A stretch of DNA of 64,000 nt from Phytophthora sp. 'mugwort' (lineage: Eukaryota > Oomycota > Peronosporomycetes > Peronosporales > Peronosporaceae), in contig JAUCEF010000001.1 in NCBI GenBank assembly GCA_033558025.1, forward strand, positions 124,001-188,000, given 5' to 3'. The notes under the pieces are model-generated. The model made no database searches and was not told the origin of the DNA. It was given only the letters and a program-made list of their open reading frames with translations. Both the position numbers and the translations under genes were made by a program. This document shows, in pieces, positions 48,675-59,491 of this stretch (position 1 is the stretch's first letter; each line of letters opens with the position of its first letter).

Positions 48675-49717
48675 CTACTGACTGGCCGCACGCTGCCGCT
48701 GCTTCTTGAGCCGCTCCAAGTAGCTCGTGCGCATGAGGAAGTGCTGGTACCTCAGTCGCGCGCAGATCTGCCGCCGCGTCGAATAGAACCACAAGAAGCA
48801 TCCGCGCGACGTCAGTCGGTGAGAAAAAGCTTATCCTTTAACGGTCTTCGGCTACCAGGATTCTTCTTGGCGCTGTCTTACCTGCTGCTGCATACGGGCA
48901 CCGACTTCGCTGGGCACGTCCACTGACGCCTTGCCGAAATCCGCCACGAGGTCTGTCGACTCCCAGCGCCTCCGCCCGCTGGGGAGCGAGCTCGGCGATG
49001 GCGATCGTCGCACTGTGTCTCCCGGCGACGCCCTGCTGTCCGTTACGGTGCGATGGTCGCGGTCCGATGGCACTGGAGATGCCGCGTTCTCATCCTGACA
49101 CCAGCGGTCCATCTGCGACGGCAACAAGGCAGCAGCAAGGCGTGACATGGCAATGTAAGCGGCAGCCCAGTGCGAACGCAAGGAAAATGGCGGCTTTACC
49201 TGCAACAGCTTGCGAAGCTGGTCGCGACGAGCTCGGTGCGTGTCGGCCGCCGTGACGAGGCAGAGCTGGCACGGCGCACTAGTGGAACCAATCACAAGTT
49301 AGCCACCCAGCGTGGGCAATGCGCTTAGACGCGGCGGCATCTATGCATGATCAAAAGGTGCTTGGTTTGGGCAGTTGTACCGTACCAAAAGGGCGTTAAC
49401 TCGGCTGCGCCTGTACTTGTTGCCGTCATGGTCCGCTTCTGCCTGTGAGTATGCGAACACGCGGTAAGCAGCACTGATACAGGCGCATCTCGACGTTGTG
49501 CTAGGCCGCTCCTTGCTTACCTGGCGAACTCCCGCCCATAATTCTCACGCTGCACCACGCGCAGTAGCAGGTTCGGCGCCGGATGCTGAAAGGTCGACGG
49601 GATCGTGTACGCTCCTGGGCCGACCAGCGAGTCTATACGTCGCATGTAGCTGTGTCGATCATCGTGCGCCACCAGCAGCTCGTACAACAGCGCCGGATGT
49701 GACCTCTCTGTAGGCAT
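48675..49717 (-). CDS. Small protein with one SHIPPO/STPGR-like motif
   Basis: Five exons can be joined in frame: 49717-49521, 49442-49386, 49278-49200, 49112-48882 and 48767-48675, giving 218 residues. All introns have GT and AG ends and most have GTAAG-type donors. Exon 2 is the least certain. The first exon contains VGPGAYTIPSTF, which resembles the Pro-Gly-Pro repeat of sperm-tail and flagellar microtubule-associated proteins. The middle is Ser/Arg-rich and disordered, and the end is a basic helix (SYLERLKKQRQR). If the motif is real the protein may be axonemal, but one repeat is weak evidence. Confidence 0.5.
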
Positions 49718-49916
49718 ATTTCGGTGTACAAGCGATGATAATGAGATCTAATGCCATGAGGACGAGATGACATTGGCAGATCAGGACAGAAGCCGTGGCA
49801 CAACAACAATTATTGGTAATGCAATTGTACACTATGAGGCAATCTGCTAAATTAGCCACCAATAGATAGTTGTGTTGATATGATACTGTCTGTGTCTAGT
49901 TCCGATGCCAGCCATT

Positions 49917-51885
49917 TCAACGTCGACCAAGCGTTGCCACAAAGCTGGCCGTACATGCAATTCCAACCGCAAAGAGGATGCACGGAAGTGTGAGCACGTT
50001 CCCTGTCCCTAGAGCTGCTAAGCTTTCTGTGCCGTAGACTTGAACCGTCAAGTCCGACGCAGCCTCGAAAAGCATGAGCACACCGACATAGAGGCCATTG
50101 TTGTTGAATCCATGAATCGAAGTCTGAAGTTCCTTGCCCATGATACCCACGATGGAAAATGGGAAAACATTCGCCACAGTTCGATAAAAGGCCGTGCTCA
50201 CAAAGCCGGTGAATGCCACCGGCTCGCAAAACTTCCCCACCGACACCGCAACTACCAGCGCACAGGCTGGAGTACACGAAGAAGTCAGTGAAAGAACAAC
50301 AAAAATCTTCACAAAACAAAGAGAACACAGAAAACTGACAACGTACTTCCAATCGAAAGTCCGAGTACAGTAAAGCGCTTGAGATATCTTGCGTCTTTAC
50401 ATCGCGGCATGACGAGCAGTACGAAGAAGCATATGATCGCCATGAGGCCATTCTACTCATATCCAAGACTCATCATTAGCATGGTCATATCTATAAGACA
50501 AGATCCGAAAACAAGCTTCCATACCTGAGCGATAAGCGCTGTATTGGCTGTGTTGAGACCACTTCGGTACTTGTTCTGGCTGTTGTCGTCGCAGTCTACA
50601 CGTTGGACAATATCAAAAAGATGGTCAATATAATTCATCAGTAATCACTTGATGCTGTCTGTACCTGCGGCCTTGCAGCCTCTGTAGACATTTGCACCCC
50701 ACCACTGGTAAACCTCGTCCGAGAAGCTTAGCCACGCGAAGGATAGCACGAAGTACACGACGCATAAGAAGCGAAATACCTTGGGCGCATGAACCACTTG
50801 CTGCCATGCTTCACGACCCACACGACCGAGTCGAGGCTGGAAGGTGGGCTTATCCTGTGGGTGTTCAGGTCTCAGATAGATGCAAACAGCAGTTGTGACG
50901 AAGATGGCTGCCATAGCGAAGCCAAAAGCTTTCAAAATCTCTTTGCCGCTGATGGCGCTAGCAAAGACCACGGCGTCAGACGTGCTCCGAAAGAGTAGTG
51001 ACCCCAGCACGCCACCGACACCTTCATACATGGCTAGTGTTGCTTGTGCATGAACCTGAAACTCGATCGGTACCATGTCCATAATACGCGCACGTAGACC
51101 AATCTGCAGGCAAGTATGTACGATGAGAGGTAAGGAATGCTGCTCTGTCAAACGATGAATACCTGCCTGAAGACAAAACGTACATTAAGCAGCAGCACAC
51201 CAATGCTGAGTAGCACAAGAAGCAGCTTGGTCAGCGCTTGTAAACGAGGGAAAAGCACATTTGCTGAGCCGTAGAGTAGCCCTGTGACTGTGACGATGAC
51301 GGCAGCTGCCATTAGAAACACATTGCGTCGTCCCCACTTGGACAGTGAGCGGTCCGACATGGCGCCGAGGATCGGGCCAAGCAAAAACTGGATGAGACTT
51401 GGCACAAATCGCGGTACAAAGTCGGAGATGCCCATGGATTCCATGTACGAGAGTCGCGTATTTGTGAAGACAGTGTCTGCAAGAGACATAAAGTGTCAGC
51501 ACAATATACTACCAGTACGTAGTATTTCCACTATAAAACAAAATGCTAGCGTACTGAGAATTGCGTAAGCGGCCCAGGGCATGGCAAGAACAAGGCACGT
51601 GCGGAACGCGCGGGTCCTCAACGTCCACTGGATCCTAGGGGCCTGAAGAATGCCTCTAGGTACGTTGTGGTACGGCTCGTCATGGACGTCAACGGCGACT
51701 GTACCATCGTTCTCAGGGATGAATTGGAGTTCACTGACGCGGCCTGGTTCTTGGTCGTCTAATGACGCGTCTATCGGCTGGTGCTGGACGTCACCTGGCG
51801 TCAAGCAGCTCACGTACGCACCTGAGTCCTCGCTGTTGCCGTCATCCTGCAGTGGCTGCATGTGCAGAGACGTATCGCCGGCCAT
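49917..51885 (-). CDS. GPH/SLC45-like sugar transporter (MFS)
   Basis: Six exons give a frame-consistent 541-residue protein: 51885-51540, 51476-51163, 51103-50665, 50595-50525, 50452-50347 and 50266-49917. After a polar N-terminal tail of about 95 residues there are about 12 hydrophobic segments. Between segments 2 and 3 lies the MFS loop GAMSDRSLSKWGRR, and the preceding FVPSLIQFLLGPILG matches the sucrose/glucose-proton symporters of the SLC45 and plant SUT group. The substrate is not readable. The first intron donor (GTTTTA) is weak; an alternative at 51518 also keeps frame. The ATG at 51885 is preferred over an upstream TTG. Confidence 0.75.
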
Positions 51886-52561
51886 CACGCGGGTGTCGTG
51901 GTTGGAGAAATGTGAGTGCAATTGGTTTTGGCTGTTTCAGGGGCGAGCTTCCAAGGGGCTTGACAATAATTGCGGCACCATTACGTCGTACGCGACATCA
52001 GAAAAGTATAAACTTGCTAAAAGGTCTTCATAACGTTATATTTCGGCTGTGCATTTCGAGCGCAAAATGTGTCGGATGGTAGCCTAAGATATTAAATACC
52101 CTGTTAAGGACGATCACATATCTCTTAAATTTTTCTTGGTGTCTACTGTAGCTGACTCAATCCATTCGCCAGATGCTCTCCGGATGACGGCGATCCCTAG
52201 CGAACACAGTGACAATAGCAGCACAACAGGCATAATGACACGAAAGTATCCTGCTGGGCAATTAACTATAAAAAGCTGAGTTGAACGGAAAGCAATCAAA
52301 AATAGAGCAACATGCATTCAACCGCGACTATTTCCTCACTGGTTTTCTTCGTCTCCTGGTTGTCAATCGTTTAAAAAACCCGAGAGTTCCGTCACATCAG
52401 CAGCAGTAAACCAGTAGGTCGATACGGCCGAAAGGAGCGCGACCGAGCTTCGCTGAGCCGGCACGATGGTTCCATCCGAATCTCCCTCCTTCGTTCTCCT
52501 CCTTGAGTTCTAAGCGAAAAGTGCAGGTCGAGGCGTGATAGGACAGCACACCACATCCAGC
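51886..52561. other. Intergenic with one doubtful small ORF
   Basis: This AT-rich region between the transporter start and the 3' end of Ran holds a 67-codon minus-strand ORF (52114-52317) that starts with ATG and would encode two hydrophobic segments (MHVALFLIAF and VIMPVVLLLSLCSLGIAVI). It has no known relative that I recognise and may be chance. The transporter promoter should lie at the left edge. Confidence 0.3.
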
Positions 52562-53289
52562 TTACAAGTCCTCGTCCTCATCGGGAAGAGGCACCGCGGC
52601 GGCGGCGGAGCTTGCGTCAGCCTCAATCTGGGCAATCTGTTCCTGGGTGATCATAACCTCAGGCGGGCGAAGGGCGGGAGCCTCCACGAAGGTCAAGTTG
52701 TTGTCACTGCATTGAGAATAAACAAAGAAAATTGGTCAGAACAGCTAGCTAACAACATATGCGCAATGCAAGCAGATTGCAGCAGAACGCACCCGACAAG
52801 TTTGCGAGCCAGCCACAGGAACGGCTTCTCGAACTGGTAGTTAGACTTGGCCGAGATGTCGAAGTATTGCAGGTTTTTCTTGCGGTGGAACGTGATCTGC
52901 TTGGCCTTCACCTTGCGGTCCTTGACCTCAACCTTGTTACCGCACAACACGATGGGGATGTTCTCGCACACGCGGAACAGGTCTCTGTGCCAGTTCGGGA
53001 CGTTCTTGTAGGTAATACGCGAAGTCACGTCGAACATGATGATAGCACACTGGCCCTGGATGTAGTAGCCGTCACGCAAGCCGCCAAACTTCTCCTGGCC
53101 GGCCGTGTCCCAGCAGTTGAATCGGATGGGGCCGAAGTTGGTGTGGAAGGTGAGCGGGTGCACCTCCACGCCGAGCGTGGCAACGTACTTCTTCTCAAAC
53201 TCGCCGGTCAGGTGACGCTTGACGAAGGTGGTCTTGCCGACACCACCGTCGCCTACGAGAATGAGCTTGAATTCCGGAACGTTCTGGGC
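52562..53289 (-). CDS. RAN: Ran GTPase (5' end unresolved)
   Basis: Ran drives nuclear import and export and spindle assembly. Exons 53289-52793 and 52706-52562 (intron GTGCGT to TGCAG, 86 nt) encode all of Ran except the first few residues. Visible are the P-loop GDGGVGKT, the switch-I region [14 protein letters not shown], switch [20 protein letters not shown], the guanine motif [27 protein letters not shown] and the acidic Ran tail ending DEDEDL. The open frame before AQNVPEFK has no ATG, and an acceptor-like AATTCAG precedes it. A short first exon upstream is therefore likely. The ATG at 53508 (MNPK, then GTTTCG donor) would keep frame but is not proven. Confidence 0.92.
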
Positions 53290-54034
53290 CTGAATTGTAG
53301 GAGTCAATCATATCCTGTCAGTGTTACTGGCCAGCCTGTATTAGTTGTGCTGCAGCATCCGTCGGTCGCGCTTCCCCACTTTATCCCGTTAAAGCATTCG
53401 GGCCCTCAATTTTGTCTCTCCCAACCCTGTTGCACCTGAATGAGCGGTCTTAAGTCCGTCCTGTTACTGCAGCGCGCTGCAGTACTAGATCGAAACTTTT
53501 GGGTTCATTTTGGCCAGGCTGGAACTGCCAACTTCGTCGATTGCCGCGCGCAGACGCTGCGTTCGAGTTTGGGAAAAGGCAGGGAGGAGGAAGAGGTTCT
53601 TGTACGCGAGTTCGATTTGGTGCGGCGGCGGACACGGCGCTGCTGACACATATACACACGTACCATCTTGTCTAAGTTGCGCGCGCTTGTGGAACTTTAC
53701 CAACTATCGGGCGCCGAGAAGCGAATGGGAGGTGAAACCCACGCCCTCCACCAGTCGGAGACAACTTGGGTTCACTATGTAAGGTTTTTCCGCGAGGTTT
53801 TTCAGTTTGGTCAAGGTTTTAAGAAATTGGTTAACAAGATGCGTCACCATTTTCAGCCAATCAAATGTGTCGGATATTGAGAATCTGATTCTGTACACAA
53901 AATTATAATTTGTGTCCACACCATTGACCTATTTCCGTCACAAAAAATGACTGGGCCTGAGGAAGGGTGTGATGGTCAAATACAAACTTGAGCTTTACAT
54001 TTGACCCGCGCCAACCACCACAGGACCCGTCACC
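53290..54034. other. Divergent promoter region between Ran and NOP10
   Basis: This region should contain the first exon and promoter of Ran (minus) and the promoter of NOP10 (plus). On the minus strand GCTCATTC at about 53436-53443 resembles an initiator core. Short open frames at 53440-53782 have no support. Confidence 0.4.
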
Positions 54035-54317
54035 ATGCATCTCATGTACTACCTTGGCGACGACGGCAAGCGCGTCTACACTCTCAAGGTATGGGGGCGG
54101 ATGTGGGGTGCTAGCGACTGCACAATAGCTGGATAAGGTTGACTAACGGTAATTTCTCATTGCCATCGAGCAGAAAGTGACGCCGGCCGGCTCCCCGACG
54201 TGCTCGGCGCACCCAGCGCGCTTCTCGCCCGACGACAAGTTTTCCAAGGAGCGCATCACCACCAAGAAACGTTTTGGCCTACTGCCCACGCAGTCGCCGG
54301 ACCCGATCTTCCAGTAA
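54035..54317 (+). CDS. NOP10: H/ACA snoRNP subunit NOP10
   Basis: Two exons (54035-54088 and 54174-54317) encode 65 residues; human NOP10 has 64. The intron is 85 nt, GTATGG to AGCAG, in phase 0. The protein reads [14 protein letters not shown], then [16 protein letters not shown] and a conserved basic stretch [16 protein letters not shown]10 is a core subunit of the H/ACA particles that guide pseudouridylation of rRNA and is needed for telomerase RNA stability in other eukaryotes. It is too short and too split to appear as one long ORF. Confidence 0.95.
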
Positions 54318-54629
54318 GAGCCGTCACCGCCGACCATGAGAGGAGGAAGCTTCGCCATTGCGTCTAGTGAGGCAATTGGAGGCCTGGACAAAGCGACAAC
54401 TAGCAGTGCTGTAGATTTATAGACCTTAACGTAATAACAAGCCAGTGAGCTCAACGACAGCAGCAGCAGGAAGGACAGACAGACAGCAAGCGACTGGAAT
54501 CCTCTTTATACTTATATCTACACAGCGCTATCGAGTTTAAGAGCTACGGAAGACGCGGGTGCGGTTACAGTACGTTTTGCAAAGAAATAGAAACGCATCA
54601 GGATAAACAGGTTCTTCATTTTCACAAGC
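54318..54629. other. Intergenic, promoter of the SNF2 gene
   Basis: This 310-base gap between two plus-strand genes has a CAG-rich and (GACA)n patch at 54460-54490. TTCATTTTCACAAG immediately precedes the ATG at 54630 and is only loosely like an initiator. No other feature is seen. Confidence 0.4.
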
Positions 54630-57600
54630 ATGGAGCTGATGTCCAGTAGCAGCGAGGATGAAGGCGACTCGCCAACGTCGCTGCGCGCATCTCGAGCGCG
54701 TCGAAAGCCTCCATCTTCCTCCGCCAGTCAAGACAGCCTCGAGGAGGAGCTGCTGGGACCCACAGCTCGCGTCCAAGTCAGCCATAGACCCAGCGCTGAG
54801 AGGACAACGAGGTCTCCATCGGCTGCCATAGGCCTCAAGCGCGTGATCTCAGCGCGCGAGCTGCTCCTGAACGTCCTGCCGCCCGCGAAGAGGCAACAGC
54901 AAGTGCCGTCGCCAGCCCTAGACGCCAAGGAGAAGGCGATAGACGTAGCCATAGCTGCCTACTCTCTCATCACGCCCAAGAAAGCCCATGCGTCTCCTAC
55001 TGGCGAGAAGAAAGAGCTTACCGCTGGTGAACGCATTGCTCGGAAGTACGGACTCGTGGCTGCAGCTAAGACGTCGATGCGTGACCACGTTGCTTCAGAT
55101 TCAACAGGTTCTCGACCTGCTGCTTCAAGACGCACAATAAGTTCTGAAGGTCAAGTAGCAGAGAGGAAGAAGGAGGCGACGACACCAGTAGTTAAGTCCA
55201 AGAAGAAGTCATTCTGGGACGCCCAGACAGTTGGAGTCAATACGGAGCACGAGTCTCTGAAATCGACGTACGTGTCACCATTTAGCACTCCAGACGGGTT
55301 CATGAACATGAAGAGGAGGCGACAAGGGCGACAACAACCGCCGGAAGGGAAAATGAGTGAAGAAGAGATGAAGAATGCACGTGACGCCTTTTATGATGAC
55401 TCTAAGAGTGCGTCACAGGATGTGGGGCCACGACCACGGCATATTATTGGTTCTGCGATCACAGAAATCGACGATACCGACGATTGGCTCTCAGACGCGA
55501 AGGAAATAGTGTCGGAGGATGAAGACGTTGTAAAGAAAAAGACGACAAAGGCAGATGAGGAAGAAGACGAAGTTTACTCGAGTATGAGACGACGTAACGT
55601 GTCTGGTAGTCGACAGACTAATCGAGAACAAGGAGTACCAGTAAAGCGACGGAAGCAAGTACAGAAGGAACTAAGCGATTCCAGTGAAGACGAGAAGGAA
55701 GTTTATACAAGTGAACGATGGCCACAACTTGATCCGCCGAAGGTGCGTCCACATGCATCGGTTATTCCTTGTGTTATGATGCCGGATAAACTCAAACACG
55801 CTATGCTGTATCTGTTTATTTAGGTTAATGCTGGTCCTATGAGGTTGATATCTACTGAGAAGAAACAGTCCAGAGTTCTCGAAGTTTGTGCGAATTTGAA
55901 CAGTTATTTGTTTGATTATCAACGCGAGGGTGTGGAATTTCTCTTCAGCGCTTACGAACGCGACACTGGGGCGATTTTGGGTGACGACATGGGTCTAGGC
56001 AAGACAATTCAAGTCATTGCGTTCTTGTCGGCAATCATGGGCAAGCACGGCGATCACCATGATAAAGACACTTGGAGGGCGTTACTGCATCAGCGTCGTG
56101 AACGGTATAGTGAAAGTGGTGCTGTCGGTCCTCCTGAAGACACAGGATTCAGCTTTGCGGGGGAAGTGGCGCCGATTTGTATTGTAGTGCCAGCATCTCT
56201 GCTCCAAAACTGGGAGCAGGAGCTCCACACATGGATGAGCTGCACCACGATCATTTTGCGTGGGAAAACAAGTGAACGTGACGCTATGATCGACCAAATT
56301 GCAAGGTACATTCGTCCTGTACAGTACTCTTAACGCGTGGTTCTTGCTCATAGCGTATGTGCTTTCAATGATACAGAGGTGAATATGAAATTGTCATATG
56401 CAGTTATGATATTCTGAAAATGTACTTAAGTCGTCTGCACAAAATTCCCTGGGAAATGGTGATTTTGGACGAGATGCACTGCTTGAAGAACCCCGAGGCT
56501 CAGCTCACTAAAGCTGTGAAGGCCATCAAGTGTCGCAAGAAGCTTGGATTAACCGGCACTTTGATGCAGAACAATGAGAAAGAGCTGCACTGCTTAGTCG
56601 ATACAATTGCTCCAGGTGCAATAGGATCCTGGGCGGAGTTTAGCATGTATTATGGACAAGATATCAAGTATGGAAGGAAGAAATCTGCTGCTCCGGAAGC
56701 GGTTCAACGGAGTCATCAGAAAGAAATAGAGCTCCGACAAAAGCTGCGTCCGTTCTACCTGCGGCGAGAGAAGGAAATTAATCCGACGTTCCAAGAAGTC
56801 AAAAAGAGTGATCAAGTAGTCTTCTGCGATCTCACACCGCTTCAAATGGCAGCATACCAGCGCGTTTTAGCGATGCCTGAGTTTCAACTACTTCAACGCG
56901 GCGAGGAAAAGTGCGACTGTGGACGTGACAGTATGGAGAAACGAAAGAAATGCTGCTACAAGACGCCGTCGGATCTGGGCGAAGTCCCTGGCTTACTCTA
57001 CGAACGCTTTCACGGGGGTGAACCGTGCAAAAACTGCCCAAATTGCATGGGTCTTCCCTGTGTGGCTATGCTATTAAAGCTTTCGAATCACTTGGAGTTG
57101 CTCAAGGTGAATCCACATGACGGGAAAGAGCTTCAACATTATCAACGTGAGTTTGCAAGAAAAGCATTTGGTGGGGATCTTGACGAAGTCGGCGGTGTGA
57201 ATCAGGTGTCAAGTTTCCAAGAAATGTGTGCAATTTCCACGAAAACTTGTGGGAAAATGATCGTGTTGGAGAAGCTCCTCGCAGTGTGGAAGAAGCGTCG
57301 AGAGCGAACGCTCATCTTCAGTCGAAGCACTCGAATGCTGGATATTATCCAGCTCTTTTTAATCACCAAAGCGACGAGATATAGCCGACTGGATGGGAAC
57401 AGCAAGGTGGAAGAGCGTTTGCACATGGTGAACGAGTTTAACAGTCCAGACAGCAACACGACAGTCTTCTTGATCAGTACGAGAGCTGGTGGGGTGGGGC
57501 TCAACTTGCAGAGTGCAACCAATGTCGTCATCTTTGACCCGAGCTGGAACCCAGCGCATGACTGCCAGGCTCAGGATCGAGCATATCGTATCGGCCAAAC

Positions 57601-58381
57601 GAAGGATGTGCAGGTTTACAGGCTAATTACGCTGGGAACCATTGAAGAGATGATTTACGTTCGACAGATCTACAAACAGCAACTCAGCGACACGACATTA
57701 AAGGGCTCGAATGCTCCTCGATACTTCGAAGGTGTCCAGGGGAATCCACAACAACGTGGGGAGCTTTTTGGTATCGCGAACTTGATCTGTTGGAAACCTG
57801 GTGGCGTGCTCAAGGGAATTCAAGATGCGTATCAACGAAGCCGCGATGGCTTGCTAATCCAGCAGAATCGAGTCCGATATGACGCTACTTTGATGATAAA
57901 GTCGACAACAAGAAAGTCTAGTCCGAAGAAACGACTAAATGTTGTGGATGATGACGAAGAGGAAATGATCGAAGTAGCTGACGAGCTGGTGTCGGATGTG
58001 TTGTCATCAGATGAACCGGCTAGATCATCTCTAGCCGATGAAAAACCCGCCGCTATTAGTAGTGACAGTAGCGATGATATGGACGGTTTGCTGAATGGAG
58101 CGACTACGTTTCGCCACGAGGAGATTGTGGGTGATCAAGAGGGTGAAGAAGAAGTTTATCAACCAGAAGGCGAGGCAGCAGTGATTGATGAGTCGGAATC
58201 CGAGCTGGAAGCAGACGCTAAGACAACAGACGGTGATCTTAATGATGGTTCGACATCACGTCCATCATGTGGAAAGAAGTCTAGCATCCTATCGCGCATG
58301 AAAGACGCCACAAACCTTCAAAGTGGTGTAACTCCAGACAAGAATATGCAGAGAAAAGTGTATGTGCCCACTTATTTGTAA
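54630..58381 (+). CDS. SNF2-family DNA translocase, ERCC6L2-like
   Basis: Exons 54630-55742, 55824-56305 and 56377-58381 join into 1199 residues; the introns are 81 and 71 nt. The first 370 residues are charged and disordered. The ATPase core follows: LFDYQREGVEFLF, the Walker A GDDMGLGKTIQ, VPASLLQNWEQEL, the Walker B DEMH (usually DEAH), GLTGTLMQNN, then the helicase C half with STRAGGVGLNLQSA and QAQDRAYRIGQ. A Cys cluster between the halves (CDCGRDSMEKRKKCC, CKNCPNC) and the later RYFEGVQGN...QRGELFGI block are typical of ERCC6L2 and plant CHR9. These act in transcription-linked DNA repair. The C-terminal 180 residues are acidic. DEMH in place of DEAH is the one unusual core residue. Confidence 0.9.
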
Positions 58382-58433
58382 CGTGCTTAATTCCATAGCG
58401 ATATTGGACGATGTGAGGTCTTCATTATGGATT

Positions 58434-59380
58434 TTAACTGGATCTGGCGAGTGCGTGGTGGCGACGGGAGCTTCGTGAAGGTTTTCCTGGCCCCGAAGAA
58501 GTCATCGCGGCGTTTTCCTTGCAGATCTCCCTCGCGCAGCCCGTAAACGACGTGGTAGTGATTGGGACCATACCGAGCGAGATCAGTCTCGTGATGAGAC
58601 TTGACAGTCCCATCATAAGCTCTCGCGTCATGGCACCAAAGAACCAGCCGAGGGCCGCAAACTGGTACAGCACTGCAACGCTGAACGCCACGATAAGACA
58701 GCCCTTCTGAGCGCGCGAGAAGCCGACCCAGAGCGGGAATGAGTGCACCAAATACCCGATGAAGGCCACAAAGAACCAACTCTGTCGTCACGCAAGAAAA
58801 CGTTAACACGGCGTTGTCATGCCAAGCAAAGGCTGAAGATTCTGCCGTACAAGCTCGGCGAATACGACGGTGCCGTAAAATCCTGGAACTTCATCATCTT
58901 CTATCAGAACGAAGGTGTTCCAGGCCACGGGAGATGCTGCATCTTGAAGCACTGCTTTGTTTGAGAAGTCGTCTTCGTCGGGCTTCTCCAGGACGAGCGA
59001 ATCAAGGTCGCTCTTACGTAGCAACTTGTCGTGTGTTGAAGACAGCACGACCACCGGCAGCTTATCAGGTTCTGTTTGTTGGATATGGAGGTCGAAATCG
59101 ACAAGTTCCTGCTCGCTTCCAGTTGATTTTGATCCTGTTGAAGCTGGTTCCGATTTATTCGAAAGTACAAGCTGGGGTCGACATCGACAGCGACTGTGCC
59201 AAGTACAATATGCTGGGGATTGTACGATGCTGCCATCGTCGTTGAAGCTACAAGGAACCCAGGGAAAGCGAACGTTACACGCATCGTACGCTTAGCTTTT
59301 GCACTCGACTTTCGGTTATGATTCGGTTCCCAGAATGACAAGGACAGCAAGTCCAGGCGTTTGCTATCTTCGAACGCCAT
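58434..59380 (-). CDS. Small multi-pass membrane protein, family unknown
   Basis: Three exons (59380-59279, 59171-58851 and 58781-58434) give 256 residues in frame. The second intron (GTACGG to GACAG, 69 nt) is well supported because it joins VVFAEL to SWFFVAFIGYLV. The first intron is less sure, and the N-terminus may differ. The first half is acidic and soluble with a VPVVVLSSTHDKLL-like patch. The second half has about three hydrophobic segments (SWFFVAFIGYLVHSFPLW, GCLIVAFSVAVLYQFAALGWFF, and a weaker one). The tail is Ser/Arg-rich. It is divergent from IFT80, with 111 bases between the ATGs, and tail-to-tail with the SNF2 gene 52 bases away. Confidence 0.5.
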
Positions 59381-59491
59381 GAATACTCAAAAACGTTACT
59401 GGGATACTATCGAAAGGTCAAGAGGCGCAAGACGTCGGGATCTTGTCTCGTGATCATTCCTCGCCTGTCTGGACAAGCGCCACAGCGAGTC

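Noticed and set aside
59450..59491. IFT80 start at 59450
   Set aside because: The codon is GTG, and the ATG at 59492 aligns with the start of known IFT80 proteins.
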